Assembly: GCA_965644295.1 (NCBI GenBank)
Contig: CBFFRP010000123.1
Location: 248,001 to 312,000 of the forward strand
Length of the DNA stretch: 64,000 nucleotides
Source: Paraphysomonas bandaiensis
Taxonomy: Eukaryota > Chrysophyceae
Reading direction: 5' to 3'
Shown: piece by piece, positions 1 through 12,446 of the stretch
How positions within the stretch are numbered: position 1 is the first letter of the stretch
Layout: every line of letters starts with the position of its first letter
The notes under the pieces: generated by a model
What the model was told of the DNA's origin: nothing
What the model saw: only the letters and a program-made list of their open reading frames with translations
Database searches by the model: none
Program-made: the position numbers and the translations under genes

Positions 1-862
1 ACTTAATGTCCTTGTCAGCTCTCTTGTCATGTTTCGGTTTATTGGAACGGTTTCTGAAAGATGTCCCCTTTTTGCGTTTAGAATTCACTTTATTTCGGGA
101 AAACGGGGGTTTTGAGGCTGCAAGCTGAATACTGTCGGTTTTTGTTTCTTCGTTGCTTGACAAGAGCATTCCAACAGACGAGCTTCCTAATCCGCGTAGT
201 CTGCGTATGAGTGTTTTGTAGTCATCGATAGGGTGCATCTGCAGGTTGATCGCCAGTTCACGATACGTCATATTTTCTTTGGATACCAGGCCTTGTCGAA
301 TGCGTGATATGAGATCTTGGTCACTTATCCGATGACCATAATTAATCAGCTTGTTTCGGAGCTTTTCGACAGCGTCAAGAAAGTTGATTATCGACTGACC
401 TTTTTTGATTTTTATGCTCTGAAACTGGCCAATCAGATCGGTGATTACATCGTTAGTCGTTTTTTCTTTGAAGTGGTTGAGCAAGTCCGTCCAGGCGGTT
501 TTACCGTCTCCATCGGGGACGTTCTCCAAAATCCCTTCAGCCTCTTCATTCTGACCAATGATAGAGCTTGCAATGACTGACCATAGGTAGTTATTACCTT
601 CATCATAATATCGTTTCGCATCCTGATACTGTTCGAGTCGATACTGGTAGTCCTCGTCATCTGAGTTTTCTCCTGCTTCAGGCTCAATTGGATGATCGTT
701 CTGTAGAGTATAAACGATCTTAGGCTTGCGATAGAACCATGCACGGCACTTCTTCTGCCACCTGGAGAAGTTCTTCGCATCGAATTTTGGCATTGAGTCC
801 TTTCGCTTGTCGGTTGTCGAATCCGAGTCGGTTGAGTCGTAACTTGTAACTTGAACTGACAT
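1..862 (-). CDS. Ty1/Copia retrotransposon Gag, 5' part (runs off window)
   Basis: Reading the minus strand from the ATG at 862 gives one open frame of 287 codons with no stop before the window edge. The product starts MSVQVTSYDSTDSDS and contains FDAKNFSRWQKKCRAWF, a Copia-type Gag (UBN2/DUF4219-like) signature. Helical segments follow (AWTDLLNHFKEKT, IINFLDAVEKLRNKL), as does a basic tail rich in K, R and S near the edge. Gag packages element RNA into virus-like particles; protease, integrase and RT would lie beyond coordinate 1. A tRNA primer-like site abuts the ATG, which supports the start. Neither frameshift nor stop is seen, so the element may be young. The shorter minus-strand reading at 445-873 is in another frame and is not real. 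Confidence 0.85.
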   Translation of the reverse strand, partial: MSVQVTSYDSTDSDSTTDKRKDSMPKFDAKNFSRWQKKCRAWFYRKPKIVYTLQNDHPIEPEAGENSDDEDYQYRLEQYQDAKRYYDEGNNYLWSVIASSIIGQNEEAEGILENVPDGDGKTAWTDLLNHFKEKTTNDVITDLIGQFQSIKIKKGQSIINFLDAVEKLRNKLINYGHRISDQDLISRIRQGLVSKENMTYRELAINLQMHPIDDYKTLIRRLRGLGSSSVGMLLSSNEETKTDSIQLAASKPPFSRNKVNSKRKKGTSFRNRSNKPKHDKRADKDIK

Positions 863-872
863 CTCGCTACCA
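863..872 (-). other. Putative primer-binding site of the Copia element
   Basis: On the minus strand TGGTAGCGAG sits immediately before the gag ATG. It matches the complement of a eukaryotic initiator-Met tRNA 3' end (TGGTAGCAGAG) apart from one missing A. Copia elements commonly prime from initiator Met tRNA. Having the PBS this close to gag is unusual but plausible. Confidence 0.5.
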
Positions 873-1438
873 AATAAAGAATTGATCTTTATAATAGTAA
901 AACAATGTTGTGATTATTAGAGTGTAAGTAATGAACACGATAGAGTGAAAATTATGAATAACAATATAGAACGTACTATCATGCACAACGGAATAGTTAG
1001 AAGTGTAACTGATAATGACGACGTTATGATGACGATCACGTATCTTCGACAGATACTCTCTCTAATTCAGTTCATGGTATATTTCATTGAACATTATAAC
1101 TCACAGATACAATCATGTGTTAAGCTGAATCCTAATAAAACCCAATACACCATTAATTAGCTGAAATTGTCACATCAGCAACCAGTGATTTTCTACCATC
1201 ATCCTATATCATATTATTTCCTTTTATCTAGAATACTTTATAAACCCGCTCTTGCCACACAGTATGCATGTAAGCTTTCGACACTAACTGTTATAAACTA
1301 AAAGGTATTACAAGCGACAGCAGATGGTGTAATATATAATACATCTGTCATAACAGCTGCAACAAGAAACTATTCGCTCTGTAGACATTCCTGCTTATTA
1401 ATAACACACCCGCACATTAATTCTAATATTAACTAAAA
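873..1438 (-). repeat. Probable 5' LTR/leader region of the Copia element, borders unresolved
   Basis: This gap lies between the primer-binding site and the end of RPF1. It is AT-rich and noncoding and is where the 5' LTR should be. I could not fix TG...CA ends because the partner LTR lies outside the window. The short plus-strand reading 945-1160 has no recognisable content. Confidence 0.35.
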
Positions 1439-2662
1439 CTAAATGTTAAACTTCTTGCGGTCTGTGTCGTGCATTTTGCGGCGGTATATCCATTCATACT
1501 CTCCGAACTTTGTGTCAAACGTTCCCTCTTGCAGCCATTTCATTTTCATCGTAAATCGCGGACCTAATTCCTGTAGTCTCGCCCTAGTTTTATCTTTTTC
1601 CTGACGATACACGTACCGATGGTGCCTAACAAAAATGAAGTCTCGCTGGTTGTGAAATGTGACCACCTGACGGCCCTCCAGTTGAGGTTCCTGTTCATGG
1701 GTTCGATGAGACAAAAATATCGGCTAAGAGTGAAGTTCTCTCACCTGAGGAAATATCGACCCAAGAAACCTCCCCGTACGACGCCCAAGACGGGTGGAAA
1801 AATTATTAAGGATGAGCTCCGGAATATGTGAGGTTGAGCGTCCATGTCCAGGTATCTTAGAGCCAGGCTGGAAGCTGCTAACCTACAGTCGCAATTATCA
1901 GAGCCAAGCTTCGAACAGTCCATAACGTACCTTAAAAAATGCCGTTGGTCCCACAGGTAAATGTGTCAATAGAACTCTAACAAAAAGAATTATAATAAAA
2001 TTAAAATTCAATACGTAAACTCCTCACCCATTGCATACTTTGTTTTTCTCCGAAAGGACCATCACATGGGTAAATTCCTTCTTCAAGGCATATTCTTGTA
2101 CCTGACCAACCGTTAACGTCCCTACCCGAAAAAAATTACTCCAACGACATATAACAGAACTTTTAAAAACCTCTGGGGTAGTAAAATGCATTAGGAATCA
2201 TTTGCATAAGGTCTCCAATGAAATCATACAATTTTCTCGAACACTTCGGTCGTGTTGTGATCATTATTTTGGGTTTCTATGTTAAACACTACTTAAATAG
2301 TACACAATAACTGAAAAAGTATAGCAATCACCTTGCCACCTGAATAATACGGTGAAAATTCATCATCCTTCTCGTCTCCAAGTATTTCTTCGTCGTCCTT
2401 TTGCACAGTAGTCTCATCAGCTATTCTTGTGTTTTCTATCGTCCTCGGCACCTACAATTTATTCCTTTAATCAACTGATTACAATAACAGATATATACAA
2501 CACCTGTTTCGGAGGTGCTTTATCACCAAGGGCCTCTGCTTCTTTAATTCTCTGCTCTTTGGCGGCACGCTTTATTTTACTCTTCTGTTGCTTATATTTA
2601 GCATACACTTGAGCCCTCTTTGTCTTATTCCCTATCTTGCTGGGATTCTTCACCATTTTCAA
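1439..2662 (-). CDS. RPF1: Ribosome production factor 1 (Brix-domain protein)
   Basis: Nucleolar Brix-family protein needed for 60S subunit assembly (27S pre-rRNA processing, with partners such as RPF2 in the family). Seven exons read 2662-2504, 2451-2332, 2276-2171, 2121-2028, 1976-1931, 1882-1745 and 1690-1439, giving 304 codons including the stop. Introns are 48-55 nt, all GT-AG. Diagnostic blocks are [10 protein letters not shown] at the N terminus, [39 protein letters not shown] and [14 protein letters not shown], ending in [10 protein letters not shown]. These are shared with animal and yeast RPF1. The protein starts right at the basic N-terminal region, so the long N-terminal extension of the human protein is absent. 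The last intron has two possible acceptors; the one at 1691 gives conserved length (EPQLEGRQ). Confidence 0.93.
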
Positions 2663-3125
2663 TTCGTCTACCTTTTTTTATGACTTAATCAATATATAAT
2701 TGGTAGATATATGTTACTTAGTATATATATACTGTATATGGGACTGGTTATGCTAGGTGAGTTATGTATGCTGTTAATTGATATGGAGTTGATATACACA
2801 ACACCCATACACAGAGAACAGCCACCACTACCATGTTTTTTTAGCCTTTCATTTTCCACTTCCAATATATCGAACCACACAATTATAAAGAAACTTCAAT
2901 ACTTATTGATGATTGGCTAAAAAAGTCAGAAGTTGATTTCGCCGCCCTTGGAGTCATGATTGTTTATGATACAGAGTTATGCATAGCTAAGTATGGATAT
3001 GTCTGGATACACACTCTATATAGACCAAGCCCAACTGCATAATCATATACATCATTGACTCAGGACAGACATATACAAAGAAACACATATCAAGTTTAGA
3101 AAATGATAGACGTATTGATTATATC
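2663..3125. other. Intergenic, no feature seen
   Basis: AT-rich spacer between the RPF1 start (-) and the EF-hand gene start (+), so a divergent upstream region. Short readings here on both strands are low-complexity and overlap each other. Confidence 0.6.
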
Positions 3126-4414
3126 ATGGGGAATAATTTTCCTGGTAAAATGGTTCGTGGAGGAGCGAAACAGTATCATGCACAAGACCTGCTGAGCGAT
3201 CTCCAAGTTCTAGGCATATCTGAAAAAGATACACAGAAATTACACAGTGCTTTTGATGTGATAGATATTGATAGTTCGAATGAATTATATTTATCAGAGT
3301 TTTGTGCACATATCCATGTGGAGGAAACTGGGTTCGTCAAACGAATCTTCAGTGTGTTCGATGAAGATTCCAGCAACTTTATAAGCTTTCGAGAATTTGT
3401 TGTATCTTTATGGAATTTTTTGACTCTTAGTAATTCTTCAATGGGTATGGAAGATTGTGTTATTTTTATATTCTCTTTTACTCGTTTCTATTTATCGAAG
3501 TTGCCTTCGTCTTTGATGTTTATGACAAAGATGGAAGTGGTTACATAGATATAAAAGAGGCTGAATCATTACTAAAAGATATTTATGGAAGTCGCTATGA
3601 ACATAGCGCTCATGCCATGAAGTATTTCGCGCACTTTAAATTATCTTGATTGATTTTGATGCAGACTGGCCATTAAATTGAAGTCTGATGTCAAGGGTAA
3701 AATCAACTTGGAGACTTTCACCACATTGGCAAAAAAATACACCGCAATGTTATTTCCAGCATTTACACTTCGAGATACTATCCGCCGTCATATTTTAGGG
3801 GACAAGTTCTGGAAAATTTACGATGAATATCGACAAATAAACTTCAATGGTGACTATTGTCATGCAGAATGGCTGATTTATACCTGTAGAGAAAGCCAAT
3901 GCTATAGAGGCAATGACAATATAATTTGTTCCCCGGACTCTAGGACTGGGATTTCAACGTTAAATACATCTAGGTGAGTAAGTATTACTGATTTCGTGTG
4001 AACTGGTTTCTGAAATAACTATATTTGAAGACCTAAGACAAGATTACTGGTGGAATCACTTTATGGGTAAGATCCAATTTAGAAACAATAACATCCCTTA
4101 CAAGTTTGTAAAAGAGGTGTCACTATGACATACCATCCACGCTGCTCGAAAAGCAAAAATTTGAAAAGCGTGCACGTAAAGCCTAAGAAGAAGACGACGG
4201 AGTAAGTTATAACTGCAAATTTATTGGGTCTGTACTAACTCTTTCTAAGACATCGAAAATCGGAGAGTTCAGAGTTTTCTTTTACAGAAAAATTCTTTGA
4301 GTGAGATATTCAACATTCTTTTACTCTGCACGTAATGGAATGTTTTCCAGGCGTGTTGAGAAAGCGAAAATAAAAAGTCCGAAAAAGTGGAGGCACAGGA
4401 TTACACCATATTGA
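3126..4414 (+). CDS. Four-EF-hand calcium-binding protein with basic tail
   Basis: Seven exons (3126-3444, 3501-3621, 3665-3973, 4031-4066, 4115-4201, 4250-4300, 4351-4414) join in frame to 328 residues. Introns are 43-57 nt. The third loop, DVYDKDGSGYIDIKE, is a canonical EF-hand. Loops DIDSSNELYLSEF and DEDSSNFISFREF are good but slightly divergent, and a fourth (SDVKGKINLETF) is degenerate. The N terminus MGNNFPGK has Gly2 but no Ser/Thr at position 6, so myristoylation is uncertain. The C-terminal ~80 residues, reached through four small exons, are rich in K, R and S and match no domain I recognise. It is likely a calcium sensor or regulatory subunit (calcineurin-B-like superfamily); the partner is unknown. 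The last three exons rest on splice logic rather than conservation. Confidence 0.8.
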
Positions 4415-5666
4415 TAGTGTCTGGTTTACACAAGTACTTATGACTTAAGATACCTCTGACTACATAAATTCCCAATCCTTCATGATAAGAGTTAACTTAT
4501 TGTAGCTACATGCTGAATCATATAACTAGTTCGTTGTTTGTTATCCGTAAACTATATACTACACATTTTTTACATTATGTTCATTATTATAAGATATAAA
4601 GTGCTATGTCGAAACACCGCATAACACTTTCACCTCACGATATATATTTTTAAGGTTCTTATATTATTTATTCAAAATCCTGTGGGGTGATACATCAATG
4701 GTTAAGAAATAAGCAACACCAAACACTTGTCGTCACGACAAACCCAGTTCAACTTCACACTGCTTAGACGAGAAAGACAGCTTAGATTTATTATCACGTG
4801 TAATTAATCTCTGATGTAAAATTGACGGAAACCCGAAAAACGCCATAAAGTGGTGATAAGAGTGACCATGGCTGATCAATCAGTTGTCGAGATTATGTAT
4901 TTATTCGAAGGAACTGAGCGGAGAAAGGTGCTATTCTGTCACTATATCCGAAAGACGATATAGAGATGTCGACACCATATGCCAGTCCTTTGACGGTGGA
5001 AATGGCTACACAGGACCCCCCATGTCCTAGGGACCGCAAGTGCATGTACCGACGCGGTTCGATTTGGTAACTTCGAAGTGCTTCAAAGGACATGGGGTTC
5101 CTGCGACAGATGACATTTCATCAATTCGTTTCATTTTCAATCTCGAAATGTTAAAATGGCGTCAGTCACAAGAACCTCCATGTCGTTTCAAGATTACGAC
5201 GTTACCAGGTCGGACCGCTTGAAACCCAGGAAATGAATCTTCTTCGGGACATCGTAACAATATATTGTGAACAAGAACTGTGTTCTATCTCGGAGATTTA
5301 ATGTTTGCAATCCAACTCTTCTACTAAACAAGCAATCCTAACCACACATTATATTTCCCCAACTACATCACTGTATATGTACGTATATTGTACTACACAA
5401 ATACAGGACATACATATTGACAGAAAACAATATCCCATATATGGGATATACTACGTTTTTTTTCCGTTGCACTGAAAGTGGAAACAACTGCATTGTATTA
5501 TATGAAGGAAGTGAATGTTAATATATAGTTTCTTTTAAGACTGATTGGTCAAAGAATTCACTTTCTTGACTGACTTTCACTTCGACGATATATTTGTTTT
5601 GTGTATAACACTGCGTACAGTTTATATGCCATTCATAGTCTTATAGAGTTATCTAGATTCAGAATA
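4415..5666. other. Intergenic
   Basis: 1.25 kb of AT-rich DNA. Apart from an imperfect inverted repeat at 5011-5103, I see no coding signal, repeat copy or RNA gene. Confidence 0.55.
5011..5103. repeat. Imperfect inverted repeat (stem-loop)
   Basis: Arm 5011-5028 (CAGGACCCCCCATGTCCT) pairs with arm 5087-5103 (AGGACATGGGGTTCCTG) across a loop of about 58 nt. It is notably more GC-rich than its surroundings. It may be a mobile-element remnant or simply a hairpin; no flanking duplication was found. Confidence 0.45.
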
Positions 5667-8600
5667 ATGTCACCGCTGCTGCTATGCATGCTGTTGATCT
5701 GCCCTCTTGTTTCAGCGATATCTGGGTTTTGGTATGGTGATAATCGAGGGCCATTGGTGTATGATACCATTCCTTATGCAAATTTTACGGTTAAAATAAA
5801 TAGACCTATTGATGAGGGTCCTGGACAGAATCTCATGTTTGATCCTGTAGATCCATCATTGAAAATATTCCCCGGTAATTCGATTAATAGGGAATCATTT
5901 GATACACAGTTTGTACTGGATATGGAGTATGCACTTGGTATACATCGTGATAGAGTGTATGTAACTCATGTAGAAGCAGCTAATGTGCACTTTTCTTGGG
6001 AGTCATATAGTGTGTTTGTTGAATTTATTTTCTTGGAAAGGAATTCGTCTGCGGATTTGACTCTTTTGGAAGCAGTTGCAAAGCTCACCGCGCAAATTCA
6101 AACACCAGGATCTCCTATATTCGATGGCACAAACGTGACGATGAATTTGGACCCTCTGTATGGTCTGGATGTGCGGGGGTGGGACATATCATTGCGACTT
6201 TTGTATCCCATTGAAGTGATTGGTAATTCGAGTGTAGTGGACGGTTACTATATCAATCAAGGCGGGTTGGGTTTCTGTGATAATAATGGTACAGCTAATT
6301 TTCTTATTCAATATTGTGAGTTCGAAAGGTTCTTCGAAGATGACGTCTCAGAAGCGCTCAACATATCTTATTACCGTATTCAGATTTTATTTGTGAAGAA
6401 AGCATCAGTAGATTCGAGTCTTATTCACTTTCGAGTTCTTCCACCCATGCAGGACACAAATGAAGATACCGTTTCGACAGCAATCGCAAACTTACTGACC
6501 CAAGTGCAGGATCAGTCTAGTGCTCTATATTTCGGCAACGTTACTATTCGCACAGACCCGCAGTGGGGAGTGTCTAACACCCTCCCCACTCCGCGAAGCC
6601 GAGAAGCGCTATTTACCTACAAGTACTATGATTACGATCCACGTCACCTTACGACAGACCGTGTTCCAGCTCAGCGCCGCCCACAATCCCTGGTCACTGA
6701 CTACTCTCGGTGTAAGGCAAACAGAAGATGTAACTGGGGCCATGTCGGTGTGTATTGTAGTTTGTTGTCATGTTGGAAAATTGTGCATCTGATTCTTGCT
6801 TTGTAGTGCATAACCAGTCGACGAACGATGTGCGCTACTATCAACGCCTTTTCGAGTTTGGTGAGTTAAGACCTATTAACCTATTTCTTGACTTCGAGGA
6901 CTGGCGTCTCGGTGCTCGAGGATTCACATGGGACGGTGACATTCCCCCAACACAGGAGGGACAAACATCTATTCCTTTAGCCCGAGCAGACCCGGGAAAA
7001 ATACGAGGGACACACTTCTGGCCCTTTGATCAGGATTCATTAGGGACAGATATCCCGTGCTTTATGGAAGAACGCAATCAAGGATTAGTACTTGATCGTA
7101 GACTGCATAACTCTCAAATTGGGATGCAGGAGGCACTGGTGTATGATCTTGAAGGAAGGGTGGACTGGATTGATGAAAATATAGAATATGCACGCATGGA
7201 CTCCGTGCGTAGATCACGAAAAGATGTCAAGGAATATATGACGACCGAAAAAATTCACTTCACCCAATGGCTCGAGAATGAGAGGGTAGAGCTGATAGAA
7301 CTGAACACATCGCAGTGTACTCTACAGAAATGCTCAATTACTTTCAACACATCATCGCTTGAGTTAACCGGGGCTGTTGAGGATAAAGGTTTGTATCAAT
7401 TTGTTCATATCCTATCATTTGATGTTAGTTGATAACACACAGGTGTCATTCGCTATACCTCCGCAGGGACTGAAGTGGCGGTTTTTAGTTTCAACTCTAT
7501 ATATCTGGGACCAGACACGGAAGTGATTCTTGTGGGACAGCGCGCATTTTCTTTAGTCAGCAAAACAACGGCTATTATAAATACTACGTTCAGAATTGTT
7601 CCAGGTACACTTGGCGGCTTCCCTGGTGGAAATAGTGTTGCTCGTTTAGCATCAGAAGTCTTGGTGGACAACCCAACAGGTATCGTTATATGTGAGCTCG
7701 GAAACTACTGTCTGAATAGGACTGGAGAGGGGAGCGTCCTCACTGACGAACAGCGGGAGAATCTCATTAGCAATAACGTAAATGGCCCAGGGTCTGGCAA
7801 CCTCCGCGTACATCCTTTTGTAATGCACTTGACGACTGATGACGTAGATGAAGTGCAAACTATCACAACTACCGCGCAAGATGGACAGACACTCGCGGGA
7901 GGATTCAAATTGTATTTCGGTAATTATGCGACTCCTGTCATTCCGTATGACGCGACCGCGGGAGAGATGAAGAAAATCATGGAGGATAGTTTGAACTTAG
8001 TCAAACCGGTCGATTTACCAGTGCAAGCAAATAGGGACACTGGAGGAAAAGCTGGTATTGGGCTAGTTAATGTGACTCGTTCGGCTCCAAGTGACGTGTT
8101 AGGATATGTGTGGACCGTCACGTTCACGACTGCAATAGGAAACATCGAACAGCTACGAGTCAAGAATTACCTGCAAGGTCTCGAAGCAAATGTGTGGACG
8201 AACACTACCGTGGATGGTAACGAGATAGGGGGGTCGTTTACTCTTAACTTTCAAGGACACACTACTGCTCCTATTTTGAGTGATGAGACAGCTGTCGGCC
8301 TGGAGCAGAAGCTTTTAGATCTGCCAGTTATACGGAGTGCATTTGTCGAGAGAAACGACCCGACTGAGAATTGTGATGATGGCCTATGTGCGAATGGGCC
8401 GTTTCAAGGGCGGGGATTTGTGTGGTCTGTGTATGTAACGACAGATGAGACAGTCGACAACTATACTCCTACGTCTCCAACTTCTCCACTAGCTTTGGAG
8501 GAGGGCCCGATCAAAAGGTTCACGGCTGATACATCTTCTCTAACAGGTTCTAACACGACCATTTCTTTCTCATGGGGTCTTGTCGAGTCACCCAACAAAC

Positions 8601-11600
8601 TTATGTCACTTCTCAATCTTTCCATCCCATTCTCTCTAGCTTGGGGCGGTGCTGGGGGATCATATGGGGGTCTAGGTGGGAAAGGATATTCACGTAATCC
8701 CGTTGGAAAGACGTATAGTGACGAGAGAATAAGTGACTTGCTTGGTGGGAGCGGTGGGTGTATGAGATCCGAATTTCCTTTTAAAATAAATTCATTTCGA
8801 GGGCCAACTTCCGGGAAGGGAGGACACGGCGGTGGGGCGATAGAGGTTGTTGCCGCGAATGATATTGTAATTGGAACCTATGGCCTCATATACGTCAATG
8901 GCGGAGATGGAGAGCAAACTTCGGAAGGGGGTGGAGGAGGTGGTAGCGGAGGCTCAATTCTTCTTGCCGCTGGTGGATCTGTAGTAAATGAGGGCATCCT
9001 GGATGCATCTGGCGGGAATGGTGGGTTTGGAGGGCCCGGAAATGGGACGATGCGAAGTCAACTGGCTCGTCAGTACTCTGGGACAAGTGGCAGAGGAGAG
9101 TATGCTGGCGGCGGAGGAGGGGGTGGTAGGGTTGCGATATTCGCCCAGTCTATTGTGAACTCGAACGGAATTATGACGGTTGAAGGCGGGAAATGTGGCA
9201 TATTCAAAATCAGTGTCAATGAAACTGTACAGCAACTTAATGTGTCATTTAATGTCTTGCTTCAAGGCCTTATTGATGAAGATATCTTAGTCAATCTTGT
9301 AGCAACATTCATTAACCAGACAATCGATACGGAATTTGTCAACATTCGTGATGTTGAAGTGAATGGACTGGTAGATGCAGCTCTGAACTATTCTATCATT
9401 GTAGCAGAGCATAGTAATGTGTCTCTTATCGAGGAAAAGTTCAATGACGCAGCTGGAACTAATCTGGCTGATGTTATTATTACGAATACCCGAATTTGGG
9501 GGACTGAATATTTGAGTATTACACCCGTGAGAGAGATTGAAACTCCTTGCAATAACAGTGGTGGCATCGGAACATTATTTACGGAGGCTTCCATGACGAC
9601 AGAGATGTACGTGCGACCTACTGAAGCTGCTGAGGGTACCAATCGTGCATTATTTTTGTCGAATCGAGAATCAACTTTTACAGCCACGGGGAGTGCAAGA
9701 GAAGCTCCTTTTGCTTGGAACGGTCCTATTATCCCGTTTGAACCATCGCAACCCACTCGGGTAACATATTACTCAAGGATGGACGGAGTTCCTGGAGAAT
9801 CAAAGAAATCTAATTTTGGAACGTTGTTTTCTATCCTTAGTCGTGGTGGAGTAGAAGGTTTGAATGTGTCGTCGGTGATAGGAGTTTTTATTGGTGACAA
9901 GATCAAACATGGGGCTAATTTTGGTTCCAATGTGGACGAGGACTTATATCTAAAGCGTTTAACTGTTATCGACGAATTTCCTGCCTTCGATCGGTGGTAT
10001 AAAGTTGATATTCATATTAGATGGGATACTCATACATATTTTATTCTCCTTGATGACACATTAGTGGTTAAAGACCAGAAATTTGTTGGGGATGATGTCG
10101 ACGGCTTGAGGCTATCAGTAAGCAGGGCAACTGATGTATGGTTTGATGAAATTTATGTAGGCTTTGATAATAACTTAAACTTCGAATGTCCTGCAACAAG
10201 TCGTAGTGGTCCGTCCAGTAATATTCCGGAACAAAGGGGTTGGGCACTAGATGAAGTAAATGCAAAGGATTCCAATGGGTTTACTGAGTTCAATAGAATG
10301 TCGAGACATTACTCTCATCTGGAGACCGAGAATGCCGTGCCGTTTGATGGTCAAGGTCACGTTAAAGTGTTCGAAGATATTAAATTCAAGTTCTCCGATG
10401 GTGATTATCCTATTAAACCTGGGAAGTTGCATGCCGGTGCCCTGAGGTACTTGACAAACTCTGCTCGAAGTGGAAGGCGGCCGCTTGGCAACAGTGCTAC
10501 TCTAGTCTCCCCAAATGGGTTGTGGAACTTAGCCAAGGATGGAATAGGGGGTGCTGGAGATGGTCGCCATTACTTGTATGTCGAACACGCTGATAAAGAC
10601 AACTCTTCTTATTCCACTGGAGGTGTAGCAGCCTGCAGTTCTCAAGATCTGAGTTCGTGGAGATTCGAAGGAATTGTGTTCCATAATGAAAATCTAACTG
10701 ACATGGTATTCGGTATAGATGGACCGTTCAGTATCGAGCGTCCGACAATTATCTTTAATCCGACCACATCAGAATATGTGATGTGGGCCACTATGAATGA
10801 CCCAGACAGGGAATTGGCAATTGCAGCTGTGGCGTCGTCGCCATACGAAGATGGGCCATTTTTATTTAGAAGGTCTCTGTACCCTGACGGGAATCGAACT
10901 CGTGATCAGGCGGCGTTTATTAACGATGAGGGTCGTGCAGTATTGGGCCGAACTTATTATTCTACACTGGAGTATATTATGCCGGAAGCTGTCATGCAGC
11001 CTACATGGGAGAGTGTGAAAAATCGTGATGGAACAATAAACTTTCGTCTAAATTATCACCGAGCAAATTATACGGAGGGATACGATAACTTTCACGATAT
11101 ATATCTTCAGAGGTGGCGAAAGGAAGATATTCCGTACAAAGTTGAATGTGTTAACAAAGTCACTAATGAGGTTCGTGAAGTTCCCAGTGGAGTCTATAAC
11201 GAGGATGGTGAGGTGTGTGATGACCCGTTCGAGTATAAAGTTATCACTGGTCAGGGAAATCCGCCTATCGAGACGAAGTTCATCAGTCCCAACAGCTCGG
11301 ACAACTCATGGTGGATGCAGACATCTGTGCCCTCTGTGAAAGCGCAGCCATGGGCAAGTAGCTACCGTGATGGGTACTGTGGTATTCGTAAGCTCGATGA
11401 TGGTATTGAAATTGATGATCCTATTCTTGCGGAATTTACCCCGACATCTCGAGGAGATTGCTCAAATATTGCTGATAATAAACCCCATGGAACTTTACAG
11501 GACAAACTAATTGGTGTACAGAGAGTTGTGCTACAGCGTAGGGCAAAATATATTGCTATCAGTGAACTTACTGGAGACTTTATGGATACAACTGGAAAGA

Positions 11601-11869
11601 TGAGGAGTTTCGAAGGCGAGTTATCTTCCGGAAATCTTATCACACTCATTGCTGAAAATGGGCAGTTTGAATTTGGGCCAGGCGAAAAGTTGGCCACTAC
11701 TTTTCAAGCTCCAAAGCGTTCTGAGTATAACACTGCTTACGATTACAAATATCGCTTCAGACAATACATGTTTAATAGGAATGATCGCGCAGAGTATGCG
11801 TTGGCATGTGTTATTGATAATGTTTGTCCAGTGAACTTCGCAGATCAGCTGACTGTAGGTCACACTTAA
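5667..11869 (+). CDS. Large secreted glycine-rich protein with C-terminal GH43-like propeller
   Basis: Three exons (5667-6747, 6807-7388, 7443-11869) give 2,029 residues. The start at 5667 is chosen because MSPLLLCMLLICPLVSA is a clear signal peptide; an upstream in-frame ATG-like start would bury it. The N-terminal part holds two related modules (DPVDPSLKIFP..., ILFVKKASVDSS...). Residues ~650-830 hold two modules of the type GGSFTLNFQGHTTAPI...L. Residues ~954-1118 are a long Gly-rich stretch (GGAGGSYGGLGGKG, GGGGGGSGG). Residues ~1520-1780 resemble the five-bladed GH43/GH32 fold (HYLYVEHADKDN, YVMWATMNDP, DIYLQRW). Many N-x-S/T sites fit extracellular glycosylation. It probably binds or remodels cell-surface or environmental polysaccharide. 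GH43 activity is inferred from fold-like motifs, and the catalytic acids were not assigned. Confidence 0.82.
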
Positions 11870-12446
11870 TCATAGACAGGATTTGGATATTATTGTATAT
11901 CTTTTTTACTTAGTGAAAATCGAATGATATTTCTCATCATAATAATCATATTGGATGTATTTGTTTCAATTACATTGGCAATAAGGTTTTTAGTAATGTT
12001 TCAGGTTTACTACTCTAGAGATGTGTCATTCTTATATCTCTACTCGGCCACACGAAATTATTATACAACACGCCAATAAAGTATGTTTTTCTTCGATTTT
12101 AATGAAATCTTTGTATTATAGTATATAGGAGTCTATATGAAACAGAGAATGAGTGTGATGTAGATATGTAGATCACCACATAGCCTTATTTTCTATAGAA
12201 CGGAAGGCTAGATGTGCTACATTGGCCTTAAAAATATTATTAGAGATATATTATTCAACCTAGTCAAATTGGTTGAATTTCCTAGTCATACTATTTTCGG
12301 TGTAAATACCTAGTCAAAGCAACCTGGCAAATTATAGTATAAAACCTAGTCATGATTTTGGTGTGACTAGTCTGACAGTCATATAGTAGTAAAAGATTAA
12401 TTCCTTGTATTCTAACATATTGTAAAATATATTGATTAGTGGGCAG

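Noticed and set aside
445-873. Minus-strand reading of 142 codons
   Set aside because: Out of frame with the Gag reading on the same strand; Gag has the family motifs and stays open to the edge.
945-1160. Plus-strand 71-codon reading
   Set aside because: Low-complexity, within the presumed LTR region, no recognisable content.
1724-1744. A 21-nt intron in RPF1
   Set aside because: The in-frame TAG is explained better by a 54-nt intron ending at 1691, which restores the conserved length of the Brix domain.
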